Shown here piece by piece: positions 21,441 through 32,771 of a stretch of 64,000 nucleotides of DNA. The position numbers were made by a program, and so were the translations under genes. Origin of the DNA: Bos javanicus (Eukaryota; Chordata; Mammalia; Artiodactyla; Bovidae). The notes under the pieces were generated by a model. That model saw only the letters and a program-made list of their open reading frames with translations. It made no database searches and was not told the origin of the DNA. The stretch lies in contig NC_083880.1 in the NCBI RefSeq assembly GCF_032452875.1, positions 58,478,829-58,542,828 of the forward strand, read 5' to 3'. Positions within the stretch are counted from its first letter, which is position 1. Every line of letters begins with the position of its first letter.

Positions 21441-21911
21441 TCCCTGTCTCCTCCCATGTCTCCCACCCTCCAGATATTCAGCCACTCAGCACAGAGTCAG
21501 GATTTGAACACAGGTTCCTCCAACCACAGCAGTTCTCCTTTCTAATCCCAAGCATGCCCCTCCAGCATCAAGGTAGTGATGGAGGCTCCAGAACCACGCC
21601 ACTGTGGAGTCCCAGTTAGTTCATCTTCCCCCGACTGTCAGTGGGCACTGGCACCCAGGTCCTGGGCTCCTCTGGGTATTAGATAAGTTCTTAAGGAGGT
21701 TCGAACAGTGGGCTATGCAGGAAACACCCACAGTGTCAGCTGTCAGTATGACACTATGATTCGCCACTTCTAGGAAACTGCCAACGTCCCCAGAATACCT
21801 TTCCAGGAGGAAATCCAAGGTGGTCCTGGCTTCCCCGAGGGGCCAGCCAACACAAGTCCTCAGTACTCTTCAACTCATGGACCCCTCCCAGCAGCTCCAG
21901 GAGCTTTAGAT
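21441..21911. other. Unique sequence, nothing recognised
   Basis: No repeat family or gene recognised. Confidence 0.4.
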
Positions 21912-22262
21912 GTTGTTTAGTCATGCCTCTTTGCTACTTCATTGCCTGCAGCACACCAGGCTTCCCTGTCTTTCACTATATCCCAGAGTTTTCTCAAATT
22001 CGTGTCCATTGAGTCGGTGATGGCATCCAACCATCTCATCCTCTGTCACTGCCTTCCCCTCCTACTCTCAATCTTTCCCAGCATCAGGGTCTTTTCCTGT
22101 GAGTCAGCTCTTCACATCAGGTGGCCAAAGTATTGGAGCTTCAGCTTCAGCATCAGTCCTTCCAATGAATATTCAGGGTTGATTTCCTTTAGAATTGACT
22201 GGTTTGATTTCCTTGCAGTCCAAGGGACTCTCAAGAGTCTTCTCCAGCACCACAGTTTGAAA
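21912..22262 (-). mobile_element. BovB 3' fragment
   Basis: Minus-strand BovB 3' end: it parallels 13190-13540 of the long copy ('ccatctcatcctctgtc', 'ggtggccaaagtattggagc', 'gactctcaagagtcttctcc'). 5'-truncated and diverged. Confidence 0.9.
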
Positions 22263-22400
22263 GTTATAACATTCAGTTATAATTCCCATTTTAGAGATGA
22301 GGAAACAGAGGCACTGAGAGGTTAAGGAACATGATCCAGATAAAATGGTTGGTGAGGGGGAGAGTGCAGATTTACCCTCATGCCCTCGATTCCAGGACCC
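22263..22400 (-). repeat. MIR SINE
   Basis: 'cccattttagagatgaggaa', 'gcactgagaggttaagg' are the reverse complement of the MIR core. It lies between two BovB insertions of opposite orientation. Confidence 0.8.
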
Positions 22401-22704
22401 ATTGTTATAATCACACATACACAAGGCACTCCCTCTTCTGAATACAAACACCCTCTTCCAACAACACAAGAGAAGACTCTACACATGGACATCACCAGAT
22501 GGTCAACACCGAAATCAGATTGATTATATTCTTTGCAACCAAAGATGGAGAAGCTCCATACAGTCAGCAAAAACAAGACCAGGAGCTGACTGTGGCTCAG
22601 ATCATGAACTCCTTATTGCCAAATTCGGACTTAAACTGAAGAAAGTAGGGAAAACCACTAGACCATTCAGGTATGACCTAAACCAAATCCCTTATGACTA
22701 TACA

Positions 22705-23484
22705 GTGGAAGTGAGAAATAGATTCAAGGGATTAGATGCAACAGACAGAGTGCCTGAAGAACTATGGATACAGGTTCGTGACATTGTACAGGAGGCAGGG
22801 ATCAAGACCATCCCTAAGAAAAAGAAATGCCAAAAGGCAAAATGGTTGTCTGAGGAGGCCTTACAAACAGCTATGAAAAGAAGAGAAGCGAAAGGCAAAG
22901 GAGAAAAGGAAAGATACACCCATCTGAATGCAGAGCTCCAAAGAATAGCAAGGAGAGATAAGAAAGACTTCCTCAGTTATCAATGCAAAGAAATAGAGGA
23001 AAACAACAGAATGGGAAAGACTAGAGATCTCTTCAAGAAAATTATAGATACCAAAGGAACATTTCATGCAAAGATGGGCACAATAAAGGACAGAAATGGT
23101 ATGGACCTAACAGAAGCAGAAGATATTAGGAAGAGGTGGCAAGAATACACAGAAGAACTGTACAAAAAAGATCTTCATGACCCAGATAATCATGATGGTG
23201 TGATCACTCATCTAGAGCCAGACATCCTGGAATGTGAAGTCAAGTGGGCCTTAGGAAGCATCACTACGAACAAAGCTAGTGGAGGTGATGGAATTCCAGT
23301 TGAGCTATTTCAAATCCTAAAAGATGATGGTGTGAAAGTGCTGCACTCAATATGCCAGCAAGTTTTGGAAAACTCAGCAGTGGACACCGGACTGGAAAAG
23401 GTCAGTTTTCATTCCAATCCCAAAGAAAGGCAATGCCAAAGAATGCTCAAACTACCACACAATGGCACTCATCTCACACGCTAG
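22705..23484 (+). pseudogene. BovB protein segment (linker and start of RT)
   Basis: Translation starts in the VEVRNRFKGL region and continues through KEIEENNRMGKTRDLF and ASGGDGIPVELFQ. A frameshift near 23360, after LHSICQQ, replaces the expected RT continuation. That continuation reappears in another frame as PIPKKGNAKEC then ALISHASK. Confidence 0.9.
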
Positions 23485-23604
23485 CAAACAAATGCTCAAA
23501 ATTCTCCAAGTCAGACTTCAACAGTATGTGGACCATGAACTTCCCAATGTTCAAGCTCAATTTAGAAAAGGCAGAGGAACCAGAGATCAAATTGCCAACA
23601 TCTG

Positions 23605-23940
23605 TTGGATCATCAAAAAGCTAGAGAGTTTCAGAAAAACATCTACTTCTGCTTTATTGACTATGCCAAAACCTTTGACTGTGTGGATCACAACAAACTG
23701 TGGGAAATTCTGAAAGAGATGGGAATACCAGACCACCTGATCTGCCTCCTGAGAAATCTGTATGCAGGTCAAGAAGCAACAGTTAGAACGGAACATGGAA
23801 CAACAGACTGTTTCCAAATAGGGAAAGGAGTACATCAAGGCTGTATATTGTCACTCTGCTTATTTAACTTATATGCAGAGTACATCATGAGAAATGCTGG
23901 ACTGGATGAAGCACAAGCTGGAATCAAGATTGCCGGGTGA
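23605..23940 (+). pseudogene. BovB reverse transcriptase palm segment
   Basis: Holds YAKTFDCVDHNKLW with the first catalytic aspartate and the QGCILSLCLFNLYAEY motif. It stops at TGA (23938-23940), where the family has arginine. The catalytic YADD codons survive at 23958-23969 but in another frame after a one-base loss. Confidence 0.9.
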
Positions 23941-24779
23941 AATATCAATACCTCAGATATGCAGATGACACCACACTTATGGCAGAAATCAAAGAAGAAC
24001 TAAAGAGCCTCTTGATGAAAGTGAAAGAGGAGCGTGAAAAAGTTGCTTAAAACTCAACATTCAGAAAACTAAGATTATGGATCCGGTCCTATCACTTCAT
24101 GCCAAATAGATAGGGAAACAATGGAAGCAGTGACAGGCTTTATTTTGGGGGGCTCCAAAATCACTGCAGATGGTGACTGCAGCCATGAAATTAAAAGACG
24201 CTTGCTCCTTGGAGGAAAAGTTATGACCAAGCTAGATAGCATATTCAAAAGCAGAGACATTACTTTGCCAACAAAAGTCCATCTAGTCAAAGCTATGGTT
24301 TTTCCAGTAGTCATGTATGGATGTGAGAGTTGGACTATAAAAAGTTTGAGCGCCAAAGAATTGATGCTTTTGAACTGTGGTGTAGGAGAAGACTCTTGAG
24401 AGTCCCTTGGACTGCAAGGAGATCCAACCAATCCATCCTAAAGAAAATCAGTCCTGAATATTCATTGGAAGGACTGATGCTGAAGCTGAAACTCCAATAC
24501 TTTGGCCACCTGATGCAAAGAACTGACTCATTTGAAAAGACTCTGATGCTGGGAAAGATTGAAGGCTGGAGGAGAACAGAATGAAAGAGAATGAGATGGC
24601 TGGATGGCATCACCAACTCAATGGACATGAGTTTGAGTAAACTCCAGTAGTGGGTGATGGACAGGGAAGCCTGGCGTAGTACAGTCCATGGGGTCACAAA
24701 GAGTCGGACATGACTGAGCAACTGAACTGAACTGAACTTCTGAATACCCTTCAAGGCAGCAATTTCATGGGTGGGGAGT

Positions 24780-25270
24780 TATCCTGAGACAAGAATCAGG
24801 TGACTACACAGAGGACAATGTTTTCTGCAGCATCAGGTACACAGTAATAATAATTAAAAAAAAAAAAAACAGAAGCAACTTAAATGTCCATCCACTGGGG
24901 ATTGCTCAAATCACATATAATGCACCCAAGCCTGGATGCTCTGCTGCCATGCAAGATGATGAGAAATCTATGTTCATTAGCATGGAAAGCTGTGACAGCT
25001 AAGTAGAAAAAAGCAAGCCACTCAAGAGCACTCGTAATGCGAGTCTATTTTTGCTTCAATATATATTTAAGTATATATTAAATATATATATATGTGTGTG
25101 TGTGTGTGCAAATATGCATAGAAATGAGATTGGAAGAAAATGCATCAAGACGTTCGAAGTAGTGTTTCTGGGCAGTAAGATTCTGGACTCTTTCCACTTT
25201 CTTTCTCCTTATAATTTTCTGTTTTCCCTATTTTCTGCCATGAGCATGTATTGCTTTTATAATTGGGGGC
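24780..25270 (+). repeat. Old L1 3' fragment with TA/TG microsatellite
   Basis: 'aacagaagcaacttaaatgt', 'ccatccactggggattgctc', then 'tttccactttctttctcctt' are old L1 3' phrases. A (TA)n(TG)n tract occupies about 25058-25108. Confidence 0.6.
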
Positions 25271-25829
25271 GGGTGGAGATGTAAAACCCGATTTAGCTCT
25301 TTTTCATTTGGAAAAATGTACAACTTGCTTTCTGTACTTCAAGATAAATCGTGTGGGCACCTCTCTGGACCCACAGATAGAAATGAAAGCCTTCTTTATG
25401 ACTACTGCATTTGCTCTGGAGTATGGAGGGGTTGCTACTTACTCAACCCTTCCCATTGGGACAGTCAGTGGATGGGGTATCAGCCCTGTGATGGCACGTG
25501 GCAAAGCTGAGGGCGTGTTACTGCCATACTTACCTTGTGCTCTGAGCACAGTCTTGCTATAATACCAGACTCCCTCCAAATGCTTGGTTCCCTCACTGTC
25601 TTTGAAGAAGCAAACAGCTCTGGGTACCATAGTCACAAAGGAATCGGTTCCACCAATAGCCTGAAGGAGCCCCGAAGCTGATTCTTTCCCAGTCTCAACC
25701 CTTGATTTCAGGTGAGACCGCAGCCCCAGTCAATACCTTGATCTCAGCCAGATGAGAACCTGACACAGAGTCCTGCTAAACCATACCTGACTCCTGACAC
25801 AGAGAGACTGTGAGATGATGAATGAGGAT
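25271..25829. other. Unique sequence, nothing recognised
   Basis: A 99-codon frame at 25263-25562 has no recognisable domain. No repeat seen. Confidence 0.4.
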
Positions 25830-26020
25830 TGTTTTTTAAAGTATAGCTGATTTACAATAGTCTATTAATTAGTTTCAGGAGTACAACATTGTGCTTCAGT
25901 ATTCTTACAGATTATCCTCCATTGAACATTCTTGCAAGATGATGGCTGTCGTTCCCTGTGCTGTACAGTGCATCCTTGTTATGTATCCATTTTATACACG
26001 GTAGTGTGAATGCGAATTGT
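25830..26020 (-). repeat. L1 3' UTR fragment
   Basis: 'aagtatagctgatttacaat', 'gtttcaggagtacaacattg' and 'gttccctgtgctgtacagtg' are the reverse complement of the cetartiodactyl L1 3' end. The same 3' end appears in sense at 32772-33306. Confidence 0.7.
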
Positions 26021-26089
26021 TCTGTGCTGCTGTTTATGGGAAAATGTTATGCGGTAAAAGAGAACTAAAACAAACCGGGTAATTCACTC

Positions 26090-26305
26090 ACCCTACTCAG
26101 CTCTGCTAGACAGGGTTGTCTGCTTTTAGCAAACAAAACATGGGATGCCCAGTCAAATTTGGATTTCAGTTAAACAATGAAGAATTCTGTGCTATGAGTT
26201 TGTCTTCTGTCATATTGGGGGCAGATGTACACTAATAAATTATTCACTGTTGAACTGAAATGCAAATTTGCTGAATGTCCTTTCCTTTATCTGGCACCCC
26301 TACCG
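26090..26305. repeat. Palindromic MER-type DNA transposon remnant
   Basis: Both halves are present: 'agacagggttgtctgctttt', 'ggatgcccagtcaaatttgg' and the mirror half 'gcaaatttgctgaatgtcct', 'tatctggcacccct'. Same family as 2466-2830 and 43112-43292. Confidence 0.55.
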
Positions 26306-26709
26306 CAGACCCCAACAGTGGACAGCTGGGTGTATACTCTTATCTTCTGCTGGAAAGGCCTGCACAGCAAACCCAGGAACACTCTGAGAATAGCCCTAAA
26401 AGATCAGACAGGTAAAGACAAGGACCTAACCCCAAGTTCCTCTTTTGTAACCCCAGATGTTCAATGTCACATTGATGTTCCTAAAGTGAAGCGCCCCTGT
26501 GTGTCTGCATGTCAGTTCTCCCCAGCCAGTACATACCTGGAACGTGCCTCCAGGGCTCCCAGCCACAACCACGAGGGCTGGTGTTTCACATGCAATGCCC
26601 TCCAGGGCAGTGGGGATAGCCCAACCCCCATATAACATGACTGAGGGTCTGTGACTCTTGGCACCAAGTTACAAAGGTAAGTAAGATATAGTCCTACCCC
26701 TCAAGAGGG
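26306..26709. other. Unique sequence, nothing recognised
   Basis: Part of a 136-codon frame (26225-26635) that starts inside the DNA transposon remnant. No domain is recognised. Confidence 0.4.
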
Positions 26710-26816
26710 TTGTGGCCTAAGAGGCAGAGGGGAAGAGAGAAAAAAAGAGGCAGGGAAAGAGAGGAGGAAGGGAGGAAGGAGGAAGGGGGCAGGAAGGGAA
26801 GGAGGGAGGAAAGGGA
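26710..26816 (+). repeat. Polypurine GGAA/GAGG-rich tract
   Basis: About 100 nearly uninterrupted purines with GGAGGAAGG-type units. The complement would be a polypyrimidine tract. Confidence 0.85.
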
Positions 26817-26819
26817 TTC

Positions 26820-27925
26820 ACATGAGCAAAGCTGGACGCAGATGCATCGTTCATAATGGCTGATTGCTGGAAACAGCCCCACGTGCTTCACAAGAGAAGG
26901 GACACTCACTGTGGTGTATTCACACGCTGGAGGGCTACTCAGCAATAGAAGGAACAAACTGCTGACACAAGACAAGGATGGAGGCTTTGATCATAATGTC
27001 GACTGAGAAAGCCAGAGACACAGGAAAGAACATCTTGTAGGATCCATTCACATGAAGCTCCAGGACCATCAGCTTATCTATGTGTCAGGAACAGGCTGGG
27101 ACCCCCTGGATGGGAGGCAGGGGTCTTCCAGGCTGCTGCTCCTATTCTGTTTCTCCATCTGGGTGTTAGCTGCACAGGCGTGTTCACTGTGAAAATTTAC
27201 TCATCTGGTCAAGTAGGATGTGTTACACTTTTCTGTATGTATTTTGTGCTGTGCTGTGCTCGGTCACTTCAGTGGTGTCTGACTCTTTGCAACCTGCAGA
27301 CCGAAGCCCGCCAGGTTCCTAGGTCCATGGGATTCTCCAGGCAAGAATACTGGAGTGGGTTGCCGTGTCCTCCTCCAGGAGATCTTCCCAACCCAGGAAT
27401 TGAACCCGTATCTCTGGTGTCTCCTGCATTGCAGACAGGTTCTTTACCCACTGAGCCACCTGAGAAGCCCCATATATATGTTATACATCAGTAAATAATC
27501 TCATTGTAAGAAAAGACGTAGGTTGATCAGCAGGTGAATGGAGCTCAGTCTGTCCACTTGATGGAATTTTACCCAGAAAGAAAAAGCAGTGAACTATCAC
27601 TCCACACAGCGACATGCATGAATCTCGGGCTAATTCTGTTGAGTGAAAAAAGCCAGACCCAAAAAAGCACATACTGTATGATTCCGTTTATATAAAACTC
27701 TAGAAAAATGCAAAGTAATCTATGGTGGTAGAAGCAGATCAGTGGCCGTAGAGCAGGAAGAGGGTAAGAAAGATAACCAGGAACTTCTCAGAGGGACAGA
27801 GATGTCTGGTCTCGACTGTGATGATGGTGTCACCAAGGGGTCCCTGGGTCAAAAGGGGTCAAGCTGCACATTTCAAATACTTGGAGTCTATTGTTTGTCA
27901 ACAACGACTCAGTAAAGCTACTTTT
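26820..27925 (+). repeat. Old L1 3' region, split by a SINE
   Basis: Sense L1 phrases run in order on both sides of the SINE: 'ggctgattgctggaaacagc', 'gagaaagccagagacacagg' before it, then 'gcatactgtatgattccg'-like sequence near 27670, 'gaagcagatcagtggccgta' and 'tttcaaatacttggagtcta' after it. Confidence 0.7.
27246..27470 (-). mobile_element. Bov-tA/BovA SINE
   Basis: Complete minus-strand copy within the L1 remnant; the head ends 'ccactgagccacctgagaag'. Confidence 0.92.
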
Positions 27926-28109
27926 TAGAATAGAGGTAGAAACCCAGGATTTCCCATAGACTGGAGGTGGGGATAAGGGATGAGACGGAGGTGTCAGAGT
28001 GACCCCAGACTTGTGGATCTGGAACGGGGGAGGTGAAGCTCCCCAGGACAAACAGTTTTCTGGCCCCAAATGTCAACAGTGACAGACCCCAGTCTAGAGG
28101 TAGACCTCT

Positions 28110-28348
28110 GTGTGAGTGTGTGTGTGTGACTGCTAAATCACTTCAGTCGTGTCTGACTCTGTGCAACCCTATGGACTCTAGCCCGCCAGGCTCCTCTGTC
28201 CATGGGATTCTCCAAGCAAGAATACTGGAGTGGGTTTCCATGTCCTCCTCCAGGGGATCTTCCTGACCCCAGGATCAAACCCATGTCTTTTATGTCTCAT
28301 GCTTTGGCAGGCAGTACTTTACCACCAGTGCCACCTGGGAAGTCCCCT
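28110..28348 (-). mobile_element. Bov-tA/BovA SINE with TG-rich tail
   Basis: Minus-strand copy from 'actgctaaatcacttcagtc' to 'gtgccacctgggaagtcccc', with a short GTGTGTG tail at its left (3') side. Confidence 0.9.
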
Positions 28349-28849
28349 AGGGGTTGAAATTCTGGATCTGCCCCTTCAGAGTGAGAAGAGACAACAGAGG
28401 GAGACCTGGGTCAGCTTGTGCCTCCCCTGGGAAGCTCAGAAACCAGGAAAAGAGAGCACGCCTGCCCCCTCAACCCCAAAAGAACAGGCACATTGTCACG
28501 TGCCCTGAACGTGTGTGGCTGCCGGTCAAGCTTGTCAGGAGGGTGTGTAACATGATACACAGGGGTCTAAAAATAAATAAATAACTGGAGAGGCCCGAAT
28601 TAGCCGTCTGATGGTTTTAGCATGGAGATTTGGTACAGCTTGCTCCAAGCATCCTGGTTTCCTTGGATACGTTGGCCACGCATTAGCTGTCTCAGGCCAA
28701 AAATAAAAGATTTGCGAGAAAGAAGCCACGGGACATTGTCGCTGCCACTGCTGCTGTCAGGATCACTCGTCATCTTAAAAGACATGACACCCCAGGCTCC
28801 AGGGACAGACAAGTGCCTCATTCTCTCTTTGTCCTGATGGCAGGCCAGT
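28349..28849. other. Unique sequence, nothing recognised
   Basis: No repeat family seen. Frames on both strands (28535-28837) mirror each other and have no recognised domain. Confidence 0.4.
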
Positions 28850-29010
28850 GCAGCAGCTAACGAGGCTGGACGGGTCGGAATTCCAATCCTGACCCCAGGA
28901 CAGATTTTAAGTGCACTATCTGACCTCCCTGAGCCCCTGAGAAGTTGCCTTCTCTGCTCAGCAAAAGGGAAGATGCTCCCACCTCATAAGGTGGCATGGG
29001 GTGTCGGCAC
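28850..29010 (+). repeat. MIR SINE remnant
   Basis: 'ggaattccaatcctgacccc' and 'aagttgccttctctgctcag' follow the MIR sense layout; diverged. Confidence 0.5.
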
Positions 29011-30099
29011 AGAGCGAGGCCCCAAATCTAGAAACTGCTTGCGTCGTCTCCAGAGTATCCAGGCACCAGCGGCCAGCACACAGACTGGGCGCCATTAAAC
29101 GTGCTGTTGGCCAGCCAAGGAGACACATCCTGAACCAGTACACCCCCATGCCCACCCTGGCTGAAGCCAAGGGAGCTGCCCCTTAGATGGCCCTGCCGTC
29201 CCCCGCTGCCCCAGGGCCCAGACTCTCCCGGGCAGCTGGTGCTGATCACAATTATTTGTGCAATAACTCAGGTAGAGACCTGAGAACAGTGCTCAGCACG
29301 TAGCAGGAACACAGACTGAATTCATAGTTGCTATTGTTGCGACTATAAGCCAGCCCGTCCAACTGCAGACCCCACACTCTTTCCACAATGCCATCTGCCC
29401 TTCTCTCTCTCTCCCTCCCAAGTCCATGTGACCAAAGGATGTCAGGACCCACAGGCCAGAGCAACAGACTGTCCTTGGCCATGAACCGAGGAGCACTGAC
29501 TGGCCCTGTGGGCAGACACAGTACGGCTTCTACACTGACCAACTAAGACCTTCCCCAAAAGGAACCAGACCCTCCAGGAAAAGGAAGCCTGGGCTGCCTG
29601 CCTGTGCAGAACCAAAGGAAAAAAAAGCCCCCAATTGTCAAACCAAGAAGCAGTTTTTCTGCTGGTTGGATTCTAGACTTAGAAGCCTTCCAGGACTAAT
29701 GGGCAAGGCTGGTTCCCTGCTGACCTCAGACAGGTGTTTCCCATCCCCCTACACAAGCTCCCCCAGTCATTTGAACCCTGGGACCTCACCAAAGTGGCCA
29801 CAGCAAATGGCATTCCAAACAGGATGACCCATCCCCACAGGAAAAGGCAGCAGGCTCAGACATCCCCTCTGAGGCCAGTTTGCCTCCTCTCGAGTTCAGC
29901 TGACACACAGTCATTTGGCAGCTCTGCTTGGCCATCTCCGTGCCGGGCAGGAAGCTGGGATCATGCAGCATGCAAGGCTGACAGGTCCCTTACAGTGGGC
30001 TTATGGTGTGAGGCAAAGATATGAACAGCAAAGACACACATCAACACTCAGGGATTCTTGCTGGTGGTCCAAGGGAAAGAAACAGGGTGATGGGGTAGG
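29011..30099. other. Mostly unique sequence
   Basis: A weak MIR/L2 3'-like stretch is visible at 29270-29335 (acagtgctcagcacgtagca). Otherwise nothing is recognised. Frames over 29734-30160 have no family signature. Confidence 0.4.
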
Positions 30100-30240
30100 A
30101 CATAACCAGAGGCCAGGGGAAAGCTTCCAAGAGGAGATGATGTTTGAGCTGCACCCCTGAATGACAAGAAGGAGCTGGCCATGAGAAGGCCATGCTCATC
30201 AGAGGGAACACAAGAGCCAAGACCTCGGGTTGGGGTGGGG
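30100..30240 (-). repeat. LINE L2 fragment
   Basis: 'gagatgatgtttgagctgca', 'tgaatgacaagaaggagctg', 'agagggaacacaagagccaa' match the reverse complement of the L2 3' region. Confidence 0.6.
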
Positions 30241-30989
30241 CTTTGGGGGTCATGTCCAAGGTCACATAGCTGTGGATACTCAGCAAGAAGCAGCAGGAGG
30301 AAACCAGGCAGGGCAGGTGATGGGGCAGGTCACAGGCAGCTTGAGTGCCCAGCTCTGGATGCAGACTTTGTAGAAATGCGAGAAGAAGCGTCTAAACACT
30401 GCAGCGGCCTCTCCCAAGTGACTCCTCACCTGGTGCTCCTGGAGGCCCCTGGCGGACAGGAGGCTTCATCTGTCCCCAAGATTCAACCTGGGGTGGGAGA
30501 AAGGTGATCTTCTCATCCACAGGCAATGCGTTTGGAATCTGATTGCATTGTCTGGCTTTGGGTGAGGAGGAAAGGGTGTGAGATTTGAAATCTGGTCCAG
30601 AACGGGCATTTGTGTTTTTTGTGTTTCCCTGACATCTGCTCTCGGAGGCATGAGCAGAGTCGGGGGAACTCAGGAGTCCTTTCTGATCACTGGACTGTGG
30701 GTTGCATGAGGTCAGAGACTGCATCTGCTCCATTCAGAACCAAATCAGCAGAGACCCGGACATGGATGAACAAACGAAGGGAGGAACAGTGGATTCTGGT
30801 GTCTGCTGTGGCCGTGCGGGTGGTCTGCAAAACAAACTCAGAGGCTTTCCCACGGAGCGAGCTACATGCCAGGAATCCAAGAACACCTCCAGCAAAGGGA
30901 GCCCTGCATGACAGTGCATAGCCACGGCAACTTGTGTTCCATTTCAGAAACCAAGGGCTAGTCTCTTAAGAGAAGGGGGTGGTACCAGG
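30241..30989. other. Mostly unique sequence
   Basis: A faint L2-like phrase occurs near 30695-30750 (gttgcatgaggtcagagact). Nothing else is recognised. Confidence 0.35.
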
Positions 30990-31108
30990 TTGAATGGTGG
31001 CCCCAAATTCATGTCCACCTGCAATCTCAGAATGTGACCAAATTTGGAAACATGGTCTTTTCAGATCTTGTTAGCTAAGATGAAGTCCTACTAGATTAGG
31101 AAAGATTA

Positions 31109-31243
31109 TGAGCTCAGTTGTGTCCGACTCTTTGTGACCCCATGTACTATAGACCGCCAGGCTTCTCTGCCCATGGGATTCTCCAGGCAAGAATATTGGA
31201 GTGGGTTGCCATTCCCCTCTCCAGGGGATCTTCCCGACCCAGG
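31109..31243 (-). mobile_element. Partial BovA SINE
   Basis: Minus-strand BovA body to 'ggggatcttcccgacccagg'. The outer tRNA-like head is missing. Confidence 0.88.
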
Positions 31244-31288
31244 TTAGGGTGAGTCCTAAATCAGATGACTGGTGTCCTTATAAGGCCA

Positions 31289-31400
31289 CTTTGGGACTTC
31301 CCTTGTGGGCCAGCGGTTAAGGCTCCCCACATCCACTGCCTTGGGCACAGGTTCAATCCCTGGCCAGCAAATAAATAAATACTCAGATAACATTTTTTTT
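31289..31400 (+). mobile_element. CHR-type tRNA-derived SINE, truncated
   Basis: 'gggacttcccttgtgggcca', 'gcggttaaggctccccac' and 'gcacaggttcaatccctggc' form the tRNA-like head of a cetartiodactyl CHR SINE, followed by a short AT-rich tail. Confidence 0.75.
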
Positions 31401-31719
31401 AATCCTTTAAAAAAAAAGAAGAGAAGTCCACCTGAAGACAGCAGAGATTGGCGTGGCTTCTATAAACGAAGGACGCCAAGGGGTGTCGGCAATCACTGGA
31501 AGCCAGGATAAAGGCCCCTGAGCCCCAGAAGCATTCCGCTGCTGATGCCCTAATCTTGATCTTCTGGCCTCCAAAGCCATGAGAAAATATATTTCGGTTG
31601 CTTTCAGTCCCCAGAAGCAAGGACTCTTTTGCATGCCCTCACTCCTGCCCACAGTGGCTGATGAAATACAGAGGTGTGTGGTCCAGCACTGGAAAAACAG
31701 CGTTCCAAACCTTTCGCAT

Positions 31720-32200
31720 TCATTTCCCCGGGCTGCCCGAACAAATTATCACAAATTTGGTGGCTTCCAGTAAGAGAAATTCTTCCTCTCACTGACCTGG
31801 GGACCAGAAGTCTGAAATCAGTAAGTATCACAGGGATGAAACCAAAGTGTCCTGGGGGCTGGGCTCCCTCCAGAGCCTTGGGCAAATGGGTTCCTGCCCT
31901 TCCAGCTTCTGGTTGCCATGCTGTGCTGCAGCTTGTTTCTGAATCACTCCAATCTCTACCTCTGAGGTCACATGCCTTCTCTCTGAGTGTCACCTCTCCC
32001 TCTGCCTCTTGTGACACCTGTGATTATGCTGGGCCTACCTGGATAACCCACACTAACTATCCCATCTCGAGATCCTTAACTTGCTCATATCTGCAAAGAG
32101 TGGATGGTTAAGTGACATGATTTCCAACAAGGTGCATGGCTGGCATCCCTTAATCAGATGACCATCCTGGAATCCCCCACAGCCACATTCTAGGACAGAT
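31720..32200 (-). repeat. Ancient LTR-like repeat, opposite orientation to 30990-31600
   Basis: 'gggctgcccgaacaaattat', 'cacaaatttggtggcttcca', 'gaccagaagtctgaaatcag' and 'cacatgccttctctctgagt' are reverse-complement phrases of the same family that lies just upstream in sense. Confidence 0.45.
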
Positions 32201-32634
32201 CTGTGAGGGGCCCTACCCCAAAGGCCTAGGAAGAAAAAGTGATTCCTGGGAGCCAGCAAAGGTCCACTTGGAATAGAGAGCACACTGCCATCTTCCACCA
32301 GGAGACCTGATGGGCCTTGGGAATGTGGGGAGTGGGGAACACGAGGCAAGCTAGGCGTCTTCGCCCCTAGGACACAGCACCAGCTCAGCTCTTACCCAGG
32401 ATGGTCTCATCTTTTGATTTATCAGGAACAGTCAGAAATGCAGGTTTGTTAAGGTGAAATATCCTCATTGTTAAATAAGTAACTAACTTAAAAAAATTTA
32501 AAGCGTTCTGTAAATCAAGCAAGACACATCCAATAGGTAGCCCTAGTTCCCAACGTCTCCTGTTGACTGGGTCTATTAGAACCCAGCCAGCATTTAGGAA
32601 GGTCATCTCTGGAGCAGTCCAGGAGGAGAGTTAA
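32201..32634. other. Unique sequence, nothing recognised
   Basis: No repeat family or coding signal seen. Confidence 0.4.
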
Positions 32635-32771
32635 CAGCTGAGGCCTTGGCGACAGATGGACTCAGGTTCAAATCCATCTTTCACCAGCTGTGTGAACCTC
32701 AGGCAAGCTACAATTTCCAAGCCTCAGTGTTCTTATCCATAACATGGGGTGATAAAATGAACCTCCCCAGG

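Larger units (their letters stand above)
22446..24736 (+). mobile_element. 5'-truncated BovB LINE with 11-bp target-site duplication
   Basis: The element begins within the endonuclease coding region and ends in the BovB 3' terminus (gactgagcaactgaactgaa). cttctgaatac occurs at 22435-22445 and 24737-24747, giving precise ends. About 2.3 kb long. The reading frame is broken several times (near 23360, 23610 and 23938). Confidence 0.95.
30990..31600 (+). repeat. Ancient LTR-like repeat, split by two SINEs
   Basis: Phrases of a common mammalian repeat occur in order around the insertions: 'gttgaatggtggccccaaat', 'caaatttggaaacatggtct', 'gactggtgtccttataag', then 'tggcctccaaagccatgaga'. I believe this is an ERVL-MaLR-type LTR but am not certain of the class. 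Confidence 0.45.
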
